Shown here: positions 26,901 to 35,900 of the stretch, piece by piece | Layout: every line of letters starts with the position of its first letter | Numbering within the stretch: the stretch's first letter is position 1 | Assembly: GCA_903813345.2 (NCBI GenBank) | Contig: CAIIXF020000003.1 | Location: 15,764,931-15,828,930, forward strand | DNA: 64,000 nt | Origin: Owenia fusiformis | Taxonomy: Eukaryota > Annelida > Polychaeta > Sabellida > Oweniidae | Direction: 5' to 3' | The notes under the pieces: model-generated | Database searches by the model: none | Told to the model about the DNA's origin: nothing | Seen by the model: the letters and a program-made list of their open reading frames with translations, nothing else | Program-made: the position numbers and the translations under genes

Positions 26901-29900
26901 GCTTAATTTTTACTTCAAACTTGGGTAACACTGAAATTAAAAGTTAGAAACAATGGAATAAGTAAATGTGGAGCTACATGCATGATATATCCTATATCAG
27001 TTTATGGATATAAATATTCTCTTAAATTATTAAACTCATGTTTGAATTATAAAATAGTGTCAATACTAAACAATAAAGGTAAATTCAGAGGGGGTCTGGT
27101 TTGTGAAAGTACTTCAATCTGTCAATGAATGGAGTAGGTCATTCACTGTAAAAAGCACCAAAGAAAAAGCAATTTTCGAAAATCTGTTGAAAATTTCAAT
27201 TTAAATGCTTATAATGCACCATATAAAATCACTGCTCCACAGCTTGATGACTCTAACTGCAGTTAGTTTCATTCAAGATGATTGCTGAAATTCTTTTGAT
27301 TTTGACAAACCTCCGATTTCAGCTAAACTAAGATGAATCTGGATTCCAAAAGTTTCGCCATGTAAACTAATACAACTATGATTGTTAGAAAACACAAATA
27401 AATGCCAACACAGCCTCGATAGTAGAGAATTTGAAAGAAAACGGCTTCACTTAGAATGACTCAACTGAAGTTGAAGCTCTATTCTTTAAAATGCTCCCAT
27501 GTCATAGTTGTTAGGGCATTCATCTGTGGTTGTTTACAATTGCAGCTTTATTAGTTTGCATGACGAAATATTTGGAATCAGGATTCAACTCGGTTCAGTT
27601 GAAATCAGAGGTTTATCGAAATCGAAAGTTTTACAACCATCTTGAATGAAGCTAACTGCAGTAAGTCAGCCAGTTGTGGAACAGTGACAATGTAAAGGGA
27701 CTCGCTTCTCTCGCAGTGATGTAAACCCAAAAATCAGCAAACCTCCTCCCTTGAAATGTTCTGGCTACGCCCCTTATATCGTCATGGATTTTATTTTGAA
27801 GGTATAAAATGCAAGTCAACGTAAATGAGGCCTATCACTCCATGATGATGTGCATTATTGAATACATATTTTCGAAAGGGTGTTTGCAATGACGAATAGG
27901 TTTGACCGATGAAGGTAAAGGTATTAAAAAGGTAATTACCAAATTCCTCTACTGTAAAAATCTTGGTTGTTTTCTCTCCCTAAAATTAAAGAACTACATT
28001 GAGGGAAAATGTAAAAACATATATATAAGTCATAATATAGCCCGTGTGTTTTGAAAAACGTTTCTCATCACAACGCCATTAGACATGTTATTTGTATTTC
28101 AGATTAACAGACACATGCAATATAATCAATGATATGTTTAAAAAAGATGGAATATTGACAAAAGTAAAAATTAACACGATATCAAAAATATAATTACTAC
28201 ATACCGTCTACTATAATTCATTATAGTTTCCAACTTGAACTAGTGAATGTGTGAAATAAGAGTCAACTTAAGATTTGAATATACAGCTCGTCCTATGAAA
28301 TTTATAGACAAGGGTACGTACCAAAACTGTCACGGTGATCTTCCAGTCTCCCAGTGGTGGTTGGTCTGATAACTGTAGAGACTTTGAGATGACCCCAGAT
28401 GTTTCCTTCTGATTCAACCATTGTTTTATCTTGTTGTTATTCTTATCCTAAATGAGGGGGAAATATAGAGGAATTCACAAGATGAGGAAGATAAAATACT
28501 AAAGGAGGGGGGAAAGTATCGCAACAGATTTCGGACAGTCATATGTTGGATTGTTGCTATTTTCTGACGATTTCTACAGGTGCATATGTTAGACCAATGC
28601 ATTACCTCAAGGGAAAGCACTCATAGAGATGATAAAATAATTTCGACTTTGAGACAGGGGAGGTGCAAACAACCCACACACATGTTTTTCTGAAATGTTG
28701 TTCTGATTTTCAACCCCTTCCACCCACAGGGGAGAAACACCAGGGTTCAAAGATGACATACGGTTATAATGTAAATCTGTATTGAGATGACACGGTCGCT
28801 GATTGGTCAAAAGTCGACAAACAAATGACGTCATCAATGGCGGTTTCAAAATTTTCGAAATACGCTTCGAATAATATTATGTTCATTTCTGGCGTGTTAA
28901 CCAATATCATAGCTTCTCATTTCACATCAAGATAAAGAAAGGTGTACGGAATATGCCTATATCAATTATAACATCCCATCGAAGTGTAGTATTGGATAAC
29001 TAGCCGATGGAAATTCGAACAAACGAAGGTGGTAAGCAAGAGAGGTAATTATGTCTGTCATCTTGAAACTCTGGGGCTTTCCCTCCTCTTCCTTCCAGCC
29101 TTGCTTTTTCAAGTTTTGTTGTATCAATATGTTGAGTTTTGACACGCAGTTAATCACTTTAAAGGAATAAGTGACTGTTGCGCTAATTTCCCTCCTCATT
29201 TGATAAATGAATTCCTAATCGGGTAATTTTGATTGATAAGAACTTGTTGTTGTTTCTTATCCTAAATCACCGGTGATACGTTTACGTGATACATCTCATA
29301 TTGCGTCATATCTACTATCATACATATTGCACACAATACCTACACCGAGTTAAATGTTCAAATGTGATCATATAATATTGGTATTAATGTTATAATCAAG
29401 TATGTCAATAGGCGATGACAATCAAATTATCATAAAATATATTACCGAGATGAATATGTCCAAGGGTTCATCAAGAGGAATGCAGTCTGGCTTAATAACT
29501 AACACTCGGAACTTAACTGAAAGAACAAAAAATTTAGTTGCTTCGGTTGGTGACCATATTGCTCTACCATTGTAATTAGCTTCTGTATTTCGATGAACTA
29601 TAATATGAAAACTATAATCATTTGCCACAAAAAAATGTCACGTTATTTTTTGATATAGCGGCGGAGTCAGATGTCCAGAAATAAGCCCTTTATAGTTCTA
29701 AAGTTTACTATTTAAAATGTTAAGGTGACATTAAAGTTAATCAAAAGTACAAATAAATGGCAGTCAGATTTTTTTGATAAAGTGACAAGATTTTGTATAT
29801 GTTTTCCTTATATGTAAACGCATTTTTCATAACTATGAATTGGAGGTGCATGGATACCCAAAGCTAGCATAAAGAATTTGAAGTGAGGCTTATTTTTGAA

Positions 29901-32900
29901 AGTTTGAAGGAGTAGCCTTGCAACAGTCACACATTTGCAAGAATCCAAAATTTCAACAAATCATCTTACCTTCCCAGAAACAACGAAGGAGCATGAAATG
30001 TACACTTCTTGCATTGTTAGAGTATAATACAGCTCAAACCATAGTTTCTTATAAACATTTCATGTCCACCATTTTGTTTGCCGGAACTACTTCTACACTT
30101 CCTGATTAATACTCTTTGTGACTACACCAAGTGCCATGGATTATCACTTGTATATTTTATCTATTACAGTATAATTGTCATGATAGATACATGATCGAGG
30201 CTTTTTGCATGATGAACAATGGATACACGAATGAGGGTTACTCTGGACTGACAAATAGTCCCAGCAAACAAAATGGTGGACATGAAATATTTGGAATTCA
30301 CAATGATTTGAGCTTTATTATACTCTAACAATTCAAGAAATACACATTTTCATGCTCCTTTGATGTTCCTTGGTAAGGTGACTTTTGGAAATTTTGGAGT
30401 AATACAAATGTGACAACGAAACAACCCTACTCCTTGAAGTTTTCAAAAATTAACCTCACTTCAAAGTTTTCATGTCAGCTTTAGGGACCCATACACCTAG
30501 AATTCATAGTTATGAAAAAAACGTTTATGTGCGATGTTAACTTTGTTCTTTAGCCAGGATATACAATTCATATATAAGGTAAACAGATTTTTAAAACCAT
30601 GTGTCTTTATCAAAAAAATATGGCTACCATTTTTTGTACTTTTGATTTACTTAGCCTTCGCCTTAAAGTGAGGTAGTGATAACCGCCATTTCTACATCAT
30701 AATTTACACATGATTGTCACGTGATCACTTCCGGTTATTGAACAAAACAACATTGATAATGCTCATAAAGTATGTGAAAAGCATGTTGATCACTCTTGTT
30801 ATGCGAATATGAAACACTTTATGACAACAGTTTGTAAAACATATTTATGGCTTAAACTACATACAGGGTGGTCCAAAAAATGGGACACTCGCATTTCAAA
30901 AATAAATATTGATTTTCTTGATGAAAACATGTCATTATATACCAGTGGATAGGGGGGAATTTACTTATCTTTAATTTGGTATATCATAAATTCAAATTTA
31001 TTTTAATGTCTGTCAACCAGCGTCAATTTTATTTACACAAACATACGTTCAATATGTCCATCATTTTGATCAATTGTACCCCTCAATTTTGGCCTAAACT
31101 GGTCGAAAACATCATCGATATTCTGTTGAGACTATCAGTTATCACACATTTCAGCATGTGATACAGGAAATATTCCACGAAAGGTAATACTGTATCATCA
31201 ACGAAAGCGAAGCTTGAGTGGTGATACATTGTTACCCGAGTGGAATATTTCCTGTATCACATAAGCTGAAACGTGTGATGACGATTTTATCACATGTCTA
31301 GGAATTTTGAAGCATTTTGATTTGGTCAGTTATGATTGTGTTCAGTACCATGTGTACTTCTGGTAACTATTATAATTTTTGATTTCGCTTTGAAACAATA
31401 TGACGTCATACCGTTGTATTCGTACTTGTTTGTGAAATAGTATGACGTCATATTGTTTTCCTTAGCTAGAAGTGACATAATCAGTGACGTCACATCGTTG
31501 CTATTGATCATCACTGGTTGCCTCTAGTAACGTGTGAGACGGCCGTGTGAGACGGAAAAACTCACACGGTAATCAACCAATCATATTACTGGAACTTTAC
31601 AGAGCATGTGATAAAATGAATTCCACTTCTCAACAAGTCTATCCTTAATAAGGGACTGAGTAGATGTAAGGGGTTCATGGGAAACCAATTCTGTAGGTTC
31701 TCCCAATACATGGTAGTCGCAGACGTTGACATTGAACTATCTAATAATTATGTTGTTTTTAGACCATCCTGGTATGAGCTCATTCTGGAATCATTACATT
31801 TTCCAACAAGATGGGGCTCCAAGCAATAAATCTCACAAGAGTGTCAAATGTTTAAAGGAAAATGTGCCTAGATTCATCCCCCTAATCGCTGCCTCCCCAA
31901 AACCAGATCACATGATCACCCAGCGTATGCGACTACCACGTATGGGGAGAACTAACAGAACTTGTGTACAATGAATCCTTTACATCTATTCTGTCTCTTG
32001 AGGAAATAATTAAATTAATGAGAAGTGAAATTCATTGTCTTAACAGCATATCAATGATGCTATTGGCCAGTTTAGGCCAAAATTGAGGGGTACAATTGGT
32101 CAAAATGGTGGACATATTGAACGTTTGCTTATGTAAATAAAGTTGACAATAAAACTTGTTTTTGCAAGTTTTGGAAACCCCGTTTTGAAATGAAAATGAT
32201 GTCATTTATATTATGGACGCTTGTTGACAGACATTATAATAACTTTGAACTTATGATATACCAAATTAAAGATCAGTAAATTCCCTATCCACTGGTATAT
32301 AATATGACATGTTTTCATCAAGAAAATCAACATTTATTTTTGAAATACGAGTGTCCCATTTTTTGGACCACCCTGTACATGTATGATTGAGTATGATAAT
32401 ATTATAAATTCGGCGTATTATTGTAAATAATGACCAGCAAATAAGCAAACTGATTGCAAATGTTTGGCCAAGGCTACATCAAAAACAAATAAGAAAACTA
32501 ACCTTCTTGTCCAGGTTTATAGATAGCCTTGTCAGTTTGAATGAAAACCGAGACACTATGGGGGTCAAGGGTCAATGTTGTGGAGTCTTTGAAGCGTAAA
32601 CCTCCTGAACCCGATACCGTCAATGTGTAGACACCTTCATCTGCACTGGTAAGAATCTGGGCAACAATTTTTTATCTGATATTTAAGATGTATATGAAGA
32701 CTATATATTACATTTTAAGGTGCTATGGAAGTTAACAGGAAATGACAAAACAGGAAGTTACAAAAAATTTGCATTTTTAGACATTTTTTGAACAAAGATA
32801 ACAAAGTTCTGTTTTGACCTCCAGTCAATTCAACTAGTTCTAAATACCATTTACAGGTCTAGGATCAAAATGTTTATGGCCAGAATGACCCTAAACATGA

Positions 32901-35900
32901 TGAAATAACCTTTTCAGCCCTAAACAAATGTGACTGAAAAATAGCTAAAAGAAGGAGGTAGGAAAGGTCACTGAACAGAATCCTTCGAATTTTTCAGAAA
33001 ATGTGCCCAATATATTGCTCTAAATGATTCCATAGCACCTTAAAAGTTCACTCATCTAATAATAAACATATATGGTATTACCATCTTATGATACCATGGT
33101 CAAGTCAGTGCTATCAAAGGTAAAGTCAATGCTCTTTTGTATACTAGGAAAATAATACCGTTTATTAAAATACTTATACATATGATATACGGGTACTTAC
33201 AGGTATAGCGATAACAGCTGAGGTTCCTGAAAAAGATTGAAATAACATTTTTTGGACATCGTGTTTCAAAAAATATCGGAAATCGAAATGGGATATTCTA
33301 GTTAACACTATATTAAAATATTATATAATTGTGTTAAATTGTAACATTTTTGTTTGTATCCGCAAAATAATTTTTGTGAAATATCCAATACTTTCTATAG
33401 TATAGAGGCAACAATAACCCAGATGCGAGTAGAAATAATCTTGATTTACGTCATTAAAAATTCAAAATTCAGTCAAAGTGATGTCATATTTGAAATCTGC
33501 ATGTAAAAGTACATCTAATAATATGGTTTCGAAAATTGTTTATCAAGTTTGAAAGTTTAATTTTTTTTGAAAATGTGACTTCTTGTTCGGGTTGATTCCC
33601 CATAGACCCCATGATACAAAATCACAAAAAGTGAAATATCTTTTATTGTATTGGATAGATAACATTTTCTTTTACTGGACATATTTCAGTTTGCATAATT
33701 ATTAGATACATAAGGGTTATATGAAAATTGAATCATTAAAACAGATGTGATTTAAGTTTAAGGGAACTTTCTCCTATACCCGCCATGCTATCTGACCCGA
33801 ACGAGCCACCTGGTGGTGAATCTGGTAACTACCTACTCGCATCTGCGTTATTGTATTAGGCATGCCTTTAAAGTATCGTGTAGTGTTTTTTTTATGTCGA
33901 GATGTCTTGATCATTTGGTTATACTGATTTGAAAATGTGTTCGCCCCCCTTAAATAATTTAAAAATTTGCTCATTTCATATACTGCATACACGTAGGATG
34001 ATGAAAGACAAAATGGCTGGAGGATCTGCACGTAAATACCAAAACAGACTATGACCAATCATTTCTAATATACTAAGGGCATCACCCCCCTCCCTGGCAA
34101 CGACTTTCTCACCAGGTGCTATAGTCGCAGTTCCCACATATGTTTGTCCTTTTTTGGTAACCTTTGCAGTCACCGTCACTGGTCCAAGGCCATAGAGAAT
34201 ACATACTCCTATCTCAAGGTCTATTCCACGTCTAAACACTTTTGGAGTCACAACGAAATACCTGAAATAATACATGTCATAGAAAACAAATGAATATATT
34301 CCTATTGAATAGACTATGTGTTCATTACCATTACACAAGTATAATTCATTGTAAAATGATTGCATCGTGTCACCGCCGACTTTGATCTAACGTGGCTTCC
34401 GGAGTCATCGTTTTCACTCTCCAACCCTTTAACAACACTTCAATCTACATGGTCAGAAGTCAATACAAACTTCAGGAAAATTCATGTTTCAAAGGAAACA
34501 TTCAAAATGCATTTTATCATCACATGGAAATGATTGATAAGCTAGAAACAGATTTTTTTCAAACATGAGACCTTGAAACACAAAATAGTGTTCTTCATTC
34601 TAAATTGTCAGTGGTTTTGGTTACTTCTTATAATCATTAGATGAAAGTACCACCAACGGGCTGCTGGAATCAGGAAAAAACGAAACGTATCTAAACATCT
34701 TCAGGATTTCAAGCAGTAATTATCATTACTTAGAGAGGCATTATACCATAGGTTTCTCCCCCAGACAATCAGTGATGTCCTATTGTATCAGATGCTGGCA
34801 CACTTTTGCCGGAAGGTTGCAAGAAGTTACTTTTGGCAATGCAGTATGTTAGAGTAACCTAGTAGGTGTAAGAAAATATAAGGTAATGGCCTTTAAAGTG
34901 GTAAAAACAATTTTAACGGCCGAATTGGACTTCAATTCCTGCGATTTCAGGGGGTGCTATAAGACTTTTTCATAACATAAAGGGTATAGTTGCAATTGTT
35001 CTGTTCTCTACAGCACACAATACTAGTCCAAAGATGAATAATATCCTAAAGTTATAGGCCGATATATGTATTAGTCTCAGAAATATTGCAATTAATAGGA
35101 AAAAATATGCAATTTTAGTCATTTTTAAGTCTCACCTATTTTATATTTGTAGCTTCCAGCAAAAGATCAGCCTATAACTTTAGGATATTATTCATCTTTG
35201 GACTAGTAATATGTGCTGTAGAGAGCAGAACAATAGCAACTATACCCTTTATGTTATGAAATAGTCTTAGAGTACCCCCTGAAATCGCAGGAAGTGAAGT
35301 CAAATTCGGCCGTAAAAATTGTTTTTACCACTTTTAAGGCCATCGCCTTATATTTTCTTACACCTACTAGGTTACTCTAACATACTGCATTGCCAAAAGT
35401 TACTTCTTGCAACCTTCTGGCAAAAGTGTGCCAGCATCTGATACATATTGTTATTGCTCATATAATATCTAACATACCATGGATATCTTGAGAATAACTT
35501 TTTTTGGTATATTATTGCTGAAATATTGAAATAATCAACAGAACAACCAACCTCCAGAATTAAACACAATCGATTCCTCGGCTAGCGAGGGGAACCCCCA
35601 CTGAGTCACACAAGCGCCCACAAGCGCCTTAAACCAGGCAGCCAATCAGGTTCATGATTAACAAGTTCAACGACAAATCAGATAACAGGAGGACTTTCCC
35701 GAAATATTCAAACTTCAGGTTGAATTGATTTCTGCGAAAATAATTAGATCGGCCAGCACAATCGCAAAATTTACACTGAAAGAGGGTGATTTTGGACTTC
35801 GAATATGTGGTGAAACACAATATGCGAAAAGGTCCAGAGGGGTCTTGATTGTGCTATCCTATGGCATAGAGCCTCTTTATGTTTGAAATGGCAAAACTTA

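Larger units (their letters stand above)
30861..32379 (+). mobile_element. Mariner/Tc1-like element with long inverted ends
   Basis: Ends TACAGGGTGGTCCAAAAAAT and its inverse, continuing through GGGACACTCG. The left arm (about 250 bp) is an inverted copy of the right end, including the coding tail of the transposase. A fragment of the same end lies at 41150-41278. A hairpin palindrome (31139-31281) sits inside. Confidence 0.88.
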
